The notes under the pieces: generated by a model | The model's database searches: none | Told to the model about the DNA's origin: nothing | What the model saw: only the letters and a program-made list of their open reading frames with translations | Position numbers and translations under genes: made by a program | Assembly (NCBI GenBank): GCA_015056145.1 | Contig: SVGY01000017.1 | Location: forward strand, 1 to 53,507 | Length of the DNA stretch: 53,507 nucleotides | Direction: 5' to 3' | From: Clostridiales bacterium | GTDB taxonomy: Bacteria > Bacillota > Clostridia > Christensenellales > Aristaeellaceae | In this document: positions 42,350 through 51,258 of the stretch, in pieces | Position numbering within the stretch: position 1 is the stretch's first letter | Layout of the letters: each line of letters begins with the position of its first letter

Positions 42350-43537
42350 ATGAAGAAGTTTCTCGTCCGCATTCTTGCCCTTGCACTCGCAGTCCTCCCG
42401 CTGGTTTCCAGCGCTGCCATGGCTGATGCATCCGTATTCACCGATGAAATGGTAGAACGTTCCCTCTTCTCCGTGGGCAATACCCAGCGGCTGCACAAGG
42501 CCATTGACAAAGCCCGCAACGGCGAAGCTGTATCCATGGTTTATCTGGGCGGTTCCATTACCGAAGGCGCCTCTGCCCAGCCCCAGAAAACCCATTGCTA
42601 CGCTGCGCTTTCTGCCAGGCTTTTTGCGGAAAAATATATGCCCGATCCTGCTCTGCTTGAATACCACAACGCCGGTATTTCCGGCACGCCTTCTCTTCTG
42701 GGTGTTACCCGTTGCCAGCAGGATGTGCTCAGCCACAATCCTGATATCGTCTTTATTGAGTACGCTGTAAACGATGGCACTGACGACCGCAGCCGCATGG
42801 CCTACGAATCCCTTGTGCGCATGATCCTCAACAGCGAAACGCAGCCGGCAGTCATTCTCATTTTTACTTTGACCGATACCGGATATTCCGCTCATGTGCA
42901 CATGAAGCAGATCGGCAAGCACTACGATCTTGGCATGATTTCCGTCTATGATGCAGTGCACATTCAGATTCTTCAGAACAAAATGCAGTGGAGCGACTAT
43001 TCTGCGGACTTTGCCCATCCCACCACCGACGGGCATGCCTTCATTGCCCGGCTCATTGGTCACTATTTCGACGTTGCCGCCGAAACACCCCCTGCCGCTG
43101 AATACACCGTGCCTGCACAAGCCCGTTACGCCTGCAACCTGGAAAACCTTGTAAACATCTCCAAGAATGGAGATCCCGCCCTGGTTTCCATGGGTTCCTT
43201 TCCCTCCGGGGTCGCCATGTGCTATTCCTATGTTATGGGCTGGAAGCATGGTGCCGGCAGCAATACCAACACCCCCCTCACTTTTAACGTGACCGGCACC
43301 CACATGACTGTGGTCTTCAAGCAGGAAAACAATACCAACTGCGGCGATGCAGAGGTCTGGGTGGACGGCGAATACTATGTGCGCCTGCCCGGCTATTCCC
43401 AGACCGCCTGGGGCCAGCCTGTGACGGAGATGATCCTGCTGGGCGAAAACGGTCCTCATACCGTGGAAATCAAAATGGCAGAAGGCGATGTAGCCAAAAG
43501 CTTTACCGTGCTGGATGTGGCCTATTGTGGCAACTGA
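42350..43537 (+). CDS. Secreted SGNH/GDSL hydrolase, likely carbohydrate esterase
   Basis: A 395-residue exported protein. A signal peptide (about 1-25, AMA end) is followed by the SGNH domain: block I VYLGGSITEGA (nucleophile S69), block II YHNAGISGT (Gly), block III IEYAVNDG (Asn) and block V HPTTDGHAF (Asp/His). The C-terminal ~130 residues form a beta domain. It likely removes acetyl groups from polysaccharides outside the cell, in keeping with the glycosidases nearby (inference). AAGGAG lies upstream of the ATG at 42350; a long upstream in-frame extension overlaps the CAP gene and is not used. Confidence 0.88.
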   Translation: MKKFLVRILALALAVLPLVSSAAMADASVFTDEMVERSLFSVGNTQRLHKAIDKARNGEAVSMVYLGGSITEGASAQPQKTHCYAALSARLFAEKYMPDPALLEYHNAGISGTPSLLGVTRCQQDVLSHNPDIVFIEYAVNDGTDDRSRMAYESLVRMILNSETQPAVILIFTLTDTGYSAHVHMKQIGKHYDLGMISVYDAVHIQILQNKMQWSDYSADFAHPTTDGHAFIARLIGHYFDVAAETPPAAEYTVPAQARYACNLENLVNISKNGDPALVSMGSFPSGVAMCYSYVMGWKHGAGSNTNTPLTFNVTGTHMTVVFKQENNTNCGDAEVWVDGEYYVRLPGYSQTAWGQPVTEMILLGENGPHTVEIKMAEGDVAKSFTVLDVAYCGN

Positions 43538-43630
43538 CAGAAACCTCCATATGAGAAAACCACCGCATGCCTGCCAGCTGGGAGGATGGAAAGGAAGGAG
43601 TTATCCTTCCCTTTGCACCAAAGAAATACC

Positions 43631-43662
43631 GAAACAGCAAGCCCGCCAAGGCTTGCTGTTTC
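43631..43662 (+). terminator. Terminator of the SGNH gene
   Basis: GAAACAGCAAGCC / GGCTTGCTGTTTC, a 13-bp perfect stem with a 6-nt loop and weak T run. Confidence 0.8.
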
Positions 43663-43714
43663 TTGTTCTGCGTGATAGAATGAAAGCGACAAACTTGAAT
43701 TTGGAGGGAGCATT

Positions 43715-44563
43715 GTGGAAAATAAAATATACTATTTTACGGGTACGGGAAATAGTCTGCGTGCTGCTTTAAAAATTGGAAGGTATATTAATAATTGTAC
43801 TTTAATATCAATGAAGAGTAGTCCTGACGATAATTCGGCAGAACATTGTGATGTAGTAGGATTTGTTTTTCCTGTATACCATTGGACGATGCCAGAACCC
43901 GCTGCGGAGTTTGTTCAAAGGCTCAAAATTAACCCCAATGCATATGTTTTTTGCGTTGCTATGCCTTCAATAATTTGCGGAGAAGCGTGTGAGAAACTCG
44001 AACAGATTCTTAAAAGTAAAGGTATCAATCTGTCCTATGGTACAAAAGTAAACAATGTTGCTAATTATGTAACAGTATATCCCCCTATGCCATCTCCCAA
44101 AATTGTAATTCCGAGAACAGAAAAGCAACTTGAAAAAATCGGCAAAGAAATTTCTGACAGAATAATTCGTAAAATCCCTCGTGCTAATGCAATGATACGC
44201 GCAAAAATTGCAAGCATGAAAAAATACAAGGGTATCCAGAATGTTGCCGATTACGGATTTAAAATCAGCAACAGCTGTGTTTCTTGCGGAGTTTGTTCAA
44301 GGGTTTGTCCTGTGAATAATATTGAACTGATAAATAGCAAACCTCATTTTAAGCACAAATGTGCTCAATGTATGGCTTGCGTCAGCTATTGCCCCAAAAA
44401 TGCAATTGGCTACAAATTAATAGATAAAGATTTTGAGAAAATGAATGTAAATCCAAATGACTATAGGATTGCCAAAATAATGGGAATACCAAAAGGCAGG
44501 AAACCATATCACCATCCATATGTATCAGCATCAGATATGTCAAAAGATATAATTGATATTTAA
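43715..44563 (+). CDS. EFR1-family flavodoxin/ferredoxin fusion, AT-rich
   Basis: A 282-residue redox protein with a flavodoxin-like N-terminal domain (FMN loop TGTGNSL, residues 9-15) and a C-terminal 2[4Fe-4S] ferredoxin (C188, C191, C194, C198 and C216, C219, C222, C226). Electron carrier of unknown partner. The start is GTG 43715 with GGAGGG before it. Base use stands out: frequent ATA, TTA, AAT and AAA codons, well below the GC of neighbours. This points to recent acquisition from an AT-rich Clostridium-like donor. Confidence 0.88.
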   Translation: MENKIYYFTGTGNSLRAALKIGRYINNCTLISMKSSPDDNSAEHCDVVGFVFPVYHWTMPEPAAEFVQRLKINPNAYVFCVAMPSIICGEACEKLEQILKSKGINLSYGTKVNNVANYVTVYPPMPSPKIVIPRTEKQLEKIGKEISDRIIRKIPRANAMIRAKIASMKKYKGIQNVADYGFKISNSCVSCGVCSRVCPVNNIELINSKPHFKHKCAQCMACVSYCPKNAIGYKLIDKDFEKMNVNPNDYRIAKIMGIPKGRKPYHHPYVSASDMSKDIIDI

Positions 44564-44633
44564 TGCAACACTGGAGCAATTCCTGTTAAGACGATAAATT
44601 CCAATTTGTTGAGCAAACCAAAGCAGATTTTCT

Positions 44634-44732
44634 CCCTCTTAGGAGGGCGCAATTATATGCACCATTTCGGTGCATTGCGTTTGTGGGGCGCATAAGCAAA
44701 CGAGCATCCGGCATGATCGTCGGATGCTCGTT
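44634..44732. repeat. Cluster of three hairpins after the AT-rich gene
   Basis: CCCTC/GAGGG (44634-44647), ATGCACC-atttc-GGTGCAT (44657-44675) and AACGAGCATCCG/CGGATGCTCGTT (44699-44732, 12-bp stem). It looks like the right boundary of the imported segment and may include its terminator. No protein-coding potential in this 260-bp gap. Confidence 0.6.
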
Positions 44733-44825
44733 TGTTAGTTACTGGATAAATTGTTCCTTAAGAGTTCTCCTCGCATACGGTGGTTTTTATTGTGCGTTTT
44801 TTTGCAATATCGTTGCCCTTTTCCG

Positions 44826-45224
44826 TTACGGGCATGCAAAGGGCAGCAGATCCCTGACCCCCACCTTCACCAGCTGGTTGTCATAATCATTGAGAATCAC
44901 CCTGATATCCGGGCAGTACTCCACCAGCATTTGTCTGCAATTACCGCAGGGAGCGATCACCTGGTTGGGATAATCCTTATGCACAGCCACAATGGTGTCA
45001 AATTCTCTTTCCCCTTCGGATATTGCAATGCCCATTGCGATGTATTCGGCGCAGGCTCCGTGGATGCCGTCGCAATTCACGCCCGCATATACCTTACCAT
45101 TTTTGCACCTGATGGCTGCACTCACCGTGTGATTGTATTTTATGCTGTCAAAATTACTGTTGATCTTGTTCAATGCAGCTTCGATCAATTCCCGGTCTTC
45201 CGGGGTTATGGTGTAGAAGGTCAT
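44826..45224 (-). CDS. cdd: Cytidine deaminase family protein
   Basis: A 132-residue zinc deaminase. Motif CAE (C58, E60) in GACAEYIAMG and PCGNCRQ (C93, C96) are the zinc ligands and proton shuttle. Converts (deoxy)cytidine to (deoxy)uridine, although blasticidin-type deaminases share this signature, so the substrate is not certain. It starts 1 bp after the upstream GNAT gene, as last gene of a three-gene leftward run. Confidence 0.88.
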   Translation of the reverse strand: MTFYTITPEDRELIEAALNKINSNFDSIKYNHTVSAAIRCKNGKVYAGVNCDGIHGACAEYIAMGIAISEGEREFDTIVAVHKDYPNQVIAPCGNCRQMLVEYCPDIRVILNDYDNQLVKVGVRDLLPFACP

Positions 45225-45225
45225 T

Positions 45226-45729
45226 TTATCCTCCGCAAAAACAATGCTTTTTTTCTTTCAGTACGCAGCACATGATATACTCTTCCTCGTTCTCGCCGAT
45301 GATCTCAAAACCAACATTCCGATACATTCCTATGGCATAATTCGCCTTTTGCACCGCCAGGGACGTTTTATCATATCCAGCTTCTGCCAGTTCACGGAGC
45401 ATCGCTTTCATCAGGGCGGTGCCAATACCTTTGCTGCGGTATTGCTCATACAGCGAAATAGCAAACGAGGGGATCCCTTCGCCTATATGCCCGTAATCGT
45501 TCATCACACGCACCCAGACCGCACCGATTATTTCACCTTCAACCTCTGCCACAAAGCACCTGTCATCCGGCTCCTTGCCAAAATCCTTCACATACACCTG
45601 TAACTCCGGCTGCGCAAGGATGGCCCGGGATGGCTTGGCACAGCCCTCCGGCACAAAGATCGCTTCGTATAGAAATGACTCCAGAAGGCAGTATTCTTCC
45701 TTTTTCATTGGTCGGATGAGGTATTCCAT
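45226..45729 (-). CDS. GNAT-family N-acetyltransferase
   Basis: A 167-residue acetyltransferase with the acetyl-CoA loop YRSKGIGTALMKAML (R/Q-x2-G-x-G/A), preceded by FAISLYEQ and followed by SLAVQKANYAIGMYRNVGF. Small-molecule or protein acceptor unknown. Middle gene of the GNAT-GNAT-cdd run. Confidence 0.88.
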   Translation of the reverse strand: MEYLIRPMKKEEYCLLESFLYEAIFVPEGCAKPSRAILAQPELQVYVKDFGKEPDDRCFVAEVEGEIIGAVWVRVMNDYGHIGEGIPSFAISLYEQYRSKGIGTALMKAMLRELAEAGYDKTSLAVQKANYAIGMYRNVGFEIIGENEEEYIMCCVLKEKKHCFCGG

Positions 45730-45750
45730 ATTCCGCAGTCTCCTGGCAAC

Positions 45751-46209
45751 TCAGGCCATGCGATGCACATAGATCCTGGACATTTCTTCCTCGCCGTCTC
45801 CCTGGGCCATGCAAAGGTATTCCCAGCCATAACGCTCGTAAAAGGAAGTATGATCCGTCAACAGATACAGCGTGTTCACGCCTTTCTGATGCATATCCCG
45901 GCTAACAAAATCGAGCAGTTTTCCGGCAATCCCCTGTCCACGGCAGCATTCCTCGGTGTACACGGCGCACACATTGGGAGCAAGATCTTTCCGGTCGTGA
46001 AAGTCATTTTCAATCACGCCCATTCCGCCGACAATGCGTCCCTCCGCCATGGCAACATACCAGCACGGCACGGCGCTCCCGGCCTTGAGGCTTTCTTCCA
46101 TGCTTTCCCGGTAGGCTTCCTCCGGATTGCCCCACTTTTCGTGAAACCACCGGGCAGCGCCTTCCATGAGTTCCGGCTTCTGGTGCAGCGCTACAATTGT
46201 ATAGTTCAT
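45751..46209 (-). CDS. GNAT-family N-acetyltransferase
   Basis: A 152-residue acetyltransferase. The acetyl-CoA loop is ECCRGQGIAGKLLDFV (Q/R-G-x-G-I-A-G), with ALVE-type strand VCAVYTEE before it and LYLLTDHTSFYERYGWEY after it. Related in fold but not closely in sequence to the neighbouring GNAT. First gene of the leftward run. Confidence 0.88.
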   Translation of the reverse strand: MNYTIVALHQKPELMEGAARWFHEKWGNPEEAYRESMEESLKAGSAVPCWYVAMAEGRIVGGMGVIENDFHDRKDLAPNVCAVYTEECCRGQGIAGKLLDFVSRDMHQKGVNTLYLLTDHTSFYERYGWEYLCMAQGDGEEEMSRIYVHRMA

Positions 46210-46308
46210 CTATATATCCCTTTCCAGCATTGCAATGCTCTTTTTGCCACAAATTATAGTACTTTTTTACATTTTCACTACAATATCTATAAAAATTGTG
46301 TCTTCCCC

Positions 46309-46337
46309 TTGCGACAAAATACGATATATTGTATAAT
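46309..46337 (+). promoter_or_regulatory. Promoter of the 46369 membrane protein gene
   Basis: TTGCGA (46309-46314), 17-bp spacer, TATAAT (46332-46337). Confidence 0.6.
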
Positions 46338-46368
46338 GCCACATATCATAAGGGAAAGAGTGATACCC

Positions 46369-46860
46369 ATGCTTCGGATTTTATCCGTGTTTTTTGCTGT
46401 TGCCGCATTGATTTTTCTGCTGGTGGTGCTTATCCGCCAGCATCACCGTACCCGCATGCAGCAGCTCCGGGTGCGCAAACTGTATGCCTCTCCCGTATTC
46501 GAGGCGCTCTACCCCATGCTCAGGGGCGCCCGCAGGCATGTGCCTGAAAGGGTGACTGTGGATAAGACCGGCGTGATCTTTTATTACCTCACTCCTGCCG
46601 GTTCCAGCAACGCTTTCCTCATGAAGGAGCACGGCTTCGCCTACCTCACCCCGGAACAACAGGAAGCCATGCTGGTGGTGCTGGAGGAATGCCTGCCCAC
46701 CCTCAGGGAAAACGATCACTATCACTTCAGAAAAAAGAGTCAGCGTCTTCTTAACGGCTGCCAGGATTTTTCCTACAGTTACACCATGTCCAACAGCTAC
46801 AAAATCACCCTGGCACGTTCCACCTACTATGACCCACGCATGGAGGCCAAGCTACGGTAA
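46369..46860 (+). CDS. Small membrane-anchored protein of unknown function
   Basis: A 163-residue protein with an N-terminal transmembrane helix (about 4-24; LSVFFAVAALIFLLVVLI), a basic stretch and a soluble domain (VTVDKTGVIFYYLTP, AYLTPEQQEAMLVVLEECLP). ATG 46369 follows AAGGGAAAG; the frame extends upstream across the promoter and is not used. Its 3' end overlaps the 3' end of recO by 9 bp. No family recognised. Confidence 0.75.
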   Translation: MLRILSVFFAVAALIFLLVVLIRQHHRTRMQQLRVRKLYASPVFEALYPMLRGARRHVPERVTVDKTGVIFYYLTPAGSSNAFLMKEHGFAYLTPEQQEAMLVVLEECLPTLRENDHYHFRKKSQRLLNGCQDFSYSYTMSNSYKITLARSTYYDPRMEAKLR

Positions 46861-47574
46861 CAGTTTGCTGGCTTTCACCCGTACATCCAGGCGGCTTTCC
46901 ACAAAGCGGCGGAGCACTTCAAACAAGGTGCATCCGTCGCCTTTTTCTTTGGGTAAAAGTCCACTGCGGAATGTATCCTTCATCCAGTCAATTTGCCTTA
47001 CACTGACCGGATAAGTGCTGCGGGAGGCGCAGTCCGGGCAGCAGAGACCGCCTGCTTCCACATCAAAATGCCCATTTTTTTCCGGATCAAGAGGCGTGCG
47101 ACAATGGGCGCAACGTGTCAGCCTCGGGCGGTAACCGGTGGCCCCTGCAAACAGCAGCAAAAAAGCAGAAGTGGTTTCCAATGCATCGGCAGACTGATCG
47201 TAGCTGAGGAAATACAGTCCCTTCAAAAGCAGGGCATAAAGTTCCGTCGCTTCCTGACCGGGCTGGGTGGCGGCAGCGCAGAGCCCCGCCATGTAGCTGG
47301 CACAGGTAAGGCGATATGGCTCCAGCCGCAGGGGGTAAAAGGTATCCCGCAAGGTAGCGGAGGTCAGGGTGAAATGATCGTGGCTCTGATAGAGCACAAA
47401 CTCTCCGCTGACAAACAGTTCGCTGGCTGGCATCAAGCTGCTTTTGGGCTTGCGGCAGCCCCGGGACAGGGCATCGATCCTGCCATATTGCGGGCTGAGT
47501 ATGGTAAGCATGCGGTCGTGCTCCCGATAATTGGCAAAGCGCAGCACCACTCCCTGCGTAACCATGGAAGGCAT
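46852..47574 (-). CDS. recO: DNA repair protein RecO
   Basis: Loads RecA onto gaps with RecR and binds single-stranded DNA. The 240 residues comprise an N-terminal OB fold (VTQGVVLRFANYREHDRMLT...) and a central helical and zinc part with C-x2-C/C-x2-C (RCAHCRTPL and GLCCPDCAS). ATG 47574 follows GGGGATGGGG; other frames are longer but unsupported. Downstream of the infC operon on the same strand, after a terminator. Confidence 0.92.
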   Translation of the reverse strand: MPSMVTQGVVLRFANYREHDRMLTILSPQYGRIDALSRGCRKPKSSLMPASELFVSGEFVLYQSHDHFTLTSATLRDTFYPLRLEPYRLTCASYMAGLCAAATQPGQEATELYALLLKGLYFLSYDQSADALETTSAFLLLFAGATGYRPRLTRCAHCRTPLDPEKNGHFDVEAGGLCCPDCASRSTYPVSVRQIDWMKDTFRSGLLPKEKGDGCTLFEVLRRFVESRLDVRVKASKLLP

Positions 47575-47602
47575 TTCCCCATCCCCTTTCCTGATGATAA
47601 AA

Positions 47603-47633
47603 ACCCCCTCATGCGCTGCGCACACAAGGGGGT
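47603..47633 (-). terminator. Terminator of infC-rpmI-rplT
   Basis: Minus strand ACCCCCT ... AGGGGGT stem (47603-47609 with 47627-47633), with a GC-rich inner hairpin and TTTTTATC after it. Confidence 0.8.
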
Positions 47634-47648
47634 ATGCAAGGCTACCAA

Positions 47649-47996
47649 TTAGCCACGGACGGTTTCCACCAGCTTGGTGAAAGCGGCGGGATCGTTCACG
47701 GCGATATCAGCCAGCATCTTGCGGTTGATCTGGATGTTCTTCTTCTTCAGGCCGTTCATCAGAACGCTGTAGCTCATGTCGTTCAGACGGGCTGCGGCGT
47801 TGATACGGGTGATCCAGAGGCGACGGAAGTCGCGCTTACGCAGCTTGCGGCCAACGTATGCATAACGGAGGCTGCGGGCCACCTGTTCGCTGGCGGCGCG
47901 GTACTGCTTGGACTTTGCGCCAAAGTAGCCCTTGGCAAGCTTGAATACCTTGCGGCGCTTTTTATGGGCATTAACGGCTGCTTTAATACGTGCCAT
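47649..47996 (-). CDS. rplT: 50S ribosomal protein L20
   Basis: A 115-residue, very basic 23S rRNA-binding assembly protein: [20 protein letters not shown] and [20 protein letters not shown] are family signatures. It also represses its own operon through the leader RNA in Firmicutes. Third gene of infC-rpmI-rplT. Confidence 0.98.
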   Translation of the reverse strand: MARIKAAVNAHKKRRKVFKLAKGYFGAKSKQYRAASEQVARSLRYAYVGRKLRKRDFRRLWITRINAAARLNDMSYSVLMNGLKKKNIQINRKMLADIAVNDPAAFTKLVETVRG

Positions 47997-48027
47997 GGTT
48001 TAATCCTCCTTGAATCGTTAGCAAAGC

Positions 48028-48228
48028 TTATTTGTAGGGCAGCAGCTTGTGGATGGTACGGGCTTCGGCCGCATTGTCCACAACGCCGTCTGCACGCAGG
48101 TGACGGGTGCGCTTGGTGGTCTTCAAATGCACCTGATGGTTGGCGTTCATCTGCTTATGCTGCACTTTGCCGTTCTTCGAGAAGAAAAAACGCTTGGCTG
48201 CTCCACGATGAGATTTCTGCTTAGGCAT
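48028..48228 (-). CDS. rpmI: 50S ribosomal protein L35
   Basis: A 66-residue basic ribosomal protein with the family start MPKQKSHRGAAKRFFFSKNG. ATG 48228 follows AAGGAGG; a longer frame upstream is rejected. Between infC and rplT. Confidence 0.97.
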   Translation of the reverse strand: MPKQKSHRGAAKRFFFSKNGKVQHKQMNANHQVHLKTTKRTRHLRADGVVDNAAEARTIHKLLPYK

Positions 48229-48304
48229 AGGGGTTGTCCTCCTTCCGTGTGCTATCCATGAACTGCCGGACGATGCCGGCAAGGGATGGCCTGTGAGTTT
48301 AAGG

Positions 48305-48958
48305 TCAGATCATGTTTTCGCTTTCACGCTTGACCTTTTTCTTGGGCTGGGGCTTGGGCTCGGCTTTGGGAGCATCGTTCTTTTCGGTTTGCTTGGAGGC
48401 ATTCTTCTGCTTGCGCTCCTGGCTCTTTTCGGCGAAGCTCTTCTTTTCGGCCTTGGGTCCCAGGATCATGATCATGTGGCGGCCTTCCAGGGAGGGGCGG
48501 CGTTCTACGATGCCGTACTCCTCGATGCGGCTGGCGAAATCCTCCATGATCTTCATGCCGATGTCCGCGTGGGCGATCTGCCGTCCACGGAAGCGGATGC
48601 TGACCTTAACCTTGTCGCCGTCCTGCAGGAACTTTACGGCGTTGCGGAACTTGGTCTGTACGTCGTTTTCCTCGATGGTGGCGGAAAGCTGCACCTCTTT
48701 GAGCGTAACGATGCGCTGGTTCTTGCGCAGGTCACGTTCACGCTTGGACTGCTCGTAGCGGTGCTTGTCATAGTCCATCAGCTTGCAAACAGGGGGCTGG
48801 GCATTGGCCACGATTTTTACCAGGTCCAGGCCGGCTTCCTCAGCCATTTCCAGGGCCTGCTTGGTGGGCATTACGCCAAGCTGATTGCCTTCGGAGTCAA
48901 TCAGGCGTACCTCTCTGTCGCGGATTTCTTCATTGATCATCGGCTCGTTGATATCCAT
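48305..48958 (-). CDS. infC: Translation initiation factor IF-3
   Basis: Keeps 30S subunits free and proofreads start codons. The 217 residues have an N-domain (INEEIRDREVRLIDSEGNQL), a linker and a C-domain (KVSIRFRGRQIAHADIGMKI, IVERRPSLEGRHMIMIL). They end in a ~45-residue Lys/Glu/Pro-rich tail beyond the usual ~175, a common extension in Clostridia. ATG 48958 follows GAAGAGG. First gene of the operon with an L20-type leader. Confidence 0.97.
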   Translation of the reverse strand: MDINEPMINEEIRDREVRLIDSEGNQLGVMPTKQALEMAEEAGLDLVKIVANAQPPVCKLMDYDKHRYEQSKRERDLRKNQRIVTLKEVQLSATIEENDVQTKFRNAVKFLQDGDKVKVSIRFRGRQIAHADIGMKIMEDFASRIEEYGIVERRPSLEGRHMIMILGPKAEKKSFAEKSQERKQKNASKQTEKNDAPKAEPKPQPKKKVKRESENMI

Positions 48959-49103
48959 ACACCTCTTCCTTGATAACGGGCGGTTTTTTCCAAAAGAAAA
49001 AACGCCGGGCAAACTACCCGCCGTACACACACCTGCATGGACTTATGTGCCATGACCGCCGCAAGATGTTCGCGGGGTGAGAAGCGGGCAGCTTCTACTT
49101 ACA
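48959..49103 (-). ncRNA. L20-type leader RNA of the infC operon
   Basis: Untranslated leader of about 145 nt between promoter and infC. A GC-rich hairpin ending in TTTTTTC (minus strand arms about 49017-49023 and 49003-49009, T run 48996-49002) is followed by further pairing before the ribosome site. That is the layout of attenuation by L20 in Bacillus. Upstream parts (GAAGCGGGCAGCTTC region, GCGGCGGTCATGG) look strongly structured. The Rfam class was not checked. Confidence 0.6.
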
Positions 49104-49109
49104 AACGGA

Positions 49110-49138
49110 AGTATAACACCCCTCCCTTTTCCTGTCAA
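49110..49138 (-). promoter_or_regulatory. Promoter of infC-rpmI-rplT
   Basis: Minus strand TTGACA (49133-49138), 17-bp spacer, TATACT (49110-49115). Confidence 0.85.
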
Positions 49139-49178
49139 GGTCTTTTCTCCTGTATTTTTTTATTTTCTCTGGTTTGTT

Positions 49179-49604
49179 TCAGCCCTCATATTCCGGCAGC
49201 ATTGCACCGCCAATGTGATGGATGCTGTCCAGCGATATCCTCCGCCCGTCTGCGAAGATCACTTCCCTTGTGCCTATATCAAGGTGCCTTACCGGCCCTG
49301 CGGCAATCACATATGCGCCGCCTGCCTTTTTATCGTCCGGCCGGAAATACACGATGCGCACCTCCGGGCGTTTCTTTATTTCCTCCTGAATAATGGAAAG
49401 GCACAGGTTGATGTGTTCCCGGCGGGCGTCTGTCACCTCCGCTTCCACATCCGTCAGGCGGGCCGTTTCCTCCACCGCATCCTCGTAGCCGGTAAGCGCC
49501 GCAAAGGGCGCAAACTGAGCCGCCCGGTTTTCCCTTGGCATATGCCTGTATTTATGGGAGATGTGATGGGGCAGGCCGATAATGTCATCGTATTTTCCAC
49601 TCAT
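49179..49604 (-). CDS. YolD-like protein
   Basis: A 141-residue protein of the YolD family, which accompanies Y-family polymerases and likely modulates them. Signature MPRENRAAQFAPFAALTGYE (22-41), then a beta-rich C-terminal half (VRIVYFRPDDKKAGGAYVIA). Overlaps the polymerase gene by 4 bp (ATGA), so they are translationally coupled and share the LexA-like box. Confidence 0.9.
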   Translation of the reverse strand: MSGKYDDIIGLPHHISHKYRHMPRENRAAQFAPFAALTGYEDAVEETARLTDVEAEVTDARREHINLCLSIIQEEIKKRPEVRIVYFRPDDKKAGGAYVIAAGPVRHLDIGTREVIFADGRRISLDSIHHIGGAMLPEYEG

Positions 49605-51106
49605 GCCTTGTGCCCTCCTATCTGGCGGTTTCTTTCCCTGCCGGTAGCCCCTTCCAGGAAATTAGTACCCCGCAAGATGGCATTTTTGCCGAATCTTGAA
49701 CGGATTTCCAGCATGGCATGCTGGATCCCTTTTTCCCTTTTGCGTGCCTCCGCCTCTTCTTTACGGATTTTTTCCAGCTCGGCATAATCTGTGAACATGT
49801 TAAGCTGCTCCAGCTGCACATGCCCTGCCAACTTTCTTTCATCCTTCACACATCCCGCCACCACGTTGATACGTCTTGTCAGCAGCGACGGATCCACGAT
49901 CCTGTCGAATATCTCCATCATTGCCTCCATTATTTTTCTTGTGGAGGATGTAAACTGCCCGAGCCGGAGGCTGCCATGCGTGGATTTTGGCACCTGTCTG
50001 CCGTAGTGATCCGTCACTACAGGGCCGTGATAATGGGCTCTTCGCTGGGGATCGCTCAGGTTTTCGATATCGTAGCCTATTACCAGTTCCACGATATCCG
50101 TCGCCAGTCCCTTTTCCACCATATCCAGAACCAGGGATTCCGTCATTTCCCTGACCACGACCCGTGTTTTTTCGCAGGTATAGGGTTCCGTCAGCACCTG
50201 CCCCACGCTGAGGCTGTTGCTTTGCGGCTTATAGGCCTTGATATCGCTGATAAGGCAGGGTTCCCAGCCCCAGGCATGGTCAATCAGCAGCTCCGCATTT
50301 ACCCCAAACAGATTGTACAGCAGGCTTTCATCATACACCGACCGCCATGCCACATCGCCCATGGTGTGCATGCCGTAGCGTTCCAGCTTGGTGGCGTATC
50401 CCCGGCCGATGCGCCAGAAATCCGTCAGCGGGCGATGTTCCCACAGCTTTTCCCGGTATGTCTGCTCCGTCAACTCAGCAATGCGCACACCGTCCTTATC
50501 CGCCGGAATTCGTTTCGCTACGATGTCCATAGCGATTTTGCACAGATACAAATTGGTTCCTATGCCTGCTGTAGCTGTGATCCCTGTCAGGCTCAGCACA
50601 TCCCGGATCATTCGCATGGTCAGCTCCCGGGGCGTGGTTTTGTAGGTGCGCAGATAGCCGGTCACATCCATGAATACCTCGTCAATGGAATACACATGTA
50701 TATCCTCCGGGGATATGTAGCGGGTGTACACGTCGTATATCCTCGTGCTGAAGTCCACATACAGCGCCATTCTCGGCGGTGCAACGATGTAATCCAGCTC
50801 CAGTTCCGGGTGCTGCTTCAATTCCTCTGCATCAGTGGATTTTCCCGTAAACTTTCTTCCCGGCGCCTTCATTCGCCGCTGATAGTTCACTTCCCTCACC
50901 CGCTCGATCACCTCAAACAGCCTGGCCCGGCCAGGAATGCCAAAGGCTTTCAGTGCAGGAGTAACTGCAAGGCAGATGGTCTTCTCCGTCCGGCACATAT
51001 CCGCCACCACCAGGTTGGTTGTCAGGGGATCCAGTCCACGCTCCACACATTCCACAGAAGCATAAAAGGACTTGAGATCGATTGCCACATAAGCCTTTTC
51101 TTTCAT
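49601..51106 (-). CDS. Y-family DNA polymerase (UvrX/UmuC-like)
   Basis: Error-prone translesion polymerase, 501 residues. Catalytic residues: D10 (YVAIDLKSFYASVE, with steric-gate region FYAS) and D142/E143 in HVYSIDEVFMDVTG. Thumb and little-finger domains follow, with a beta-clamp motif QLNMF near residue 435. An insertion at about 76-112 relative to DinB places it with the UvrX group. It is followed by yolD and preceded by a LexA-like box, as expected for SOS control. Confidence 0.94.
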   Translation of the reverse strand: MKEKAYVAIDLKSFYASVECVERGLDPLTTNLVVADMCRTEKTICLAVTPALKAFGIPGRARLFEVIERVREVNYQRRMKAPGRKFTGKSTDAEELKQHPELELDYIVAPPRMALYVDFSTRIYDVYTRYISPEDIHVYSIDEVFMDVTGYLRTYKTTPRELTMRMIRDVLSLTGITATAGIGTNLYLCKIAMDIVAKRIPADKDGVRIAELTEQTYREKLWEHRPLTDFWRIGRGYATKLERYGMHTMGDVAWRSVYDESLLYNLFGVNAELLIDHAWGWEPCLISDIKAYKPQSNSLSVGQVLTEPYTCEKTRVVVREMTESLVLDMVEKGLATDIVELVIGYDIENLSDPQRRAHYHGPVVTDHYGRQVPKSTHGSLRLGQFTSSTRKIMEAMMEIFDRIVDPSLLTRRINVVAGCVKDERKLAGHVQLEQLNMFTDYAELEKIRKEEAEARKREKGIQHAMLEIRSRFGKNAILRGTNFLEGATGRERNRQIGGHKA

Positions 51107-51132
51107 GCTTCCACCCCTTTCTGCGTGCCCTC

Positions 51133-51160
51133 ATTATACCCCAACGAGAACATATATTCG
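51133..51160 (-). promoter_or_regulatory. SOS promoter: LexA box and -10 of uvrX-yolD
   Basis: Minus strand CGAATATATGTTCT (51147-51160) matches the Gram-positive LexA operator CGAACATATGTTCG at 12 of 14 positions, and TATAAT lies at 51133-51138. The box covers the -35/spacer, so LexA binding would block polymerase. Confidence 0.8.
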
Positions 51161-51258
51161 ACTGAAAAATTTTTCCGATGCAGTCTCTTTTGCCGTTTTG
51201 TCCCAAAATCCTTTTCGTAAATTTCGGCGTATTTTCGTTGCCTGTCAAAGCTTTTCCC

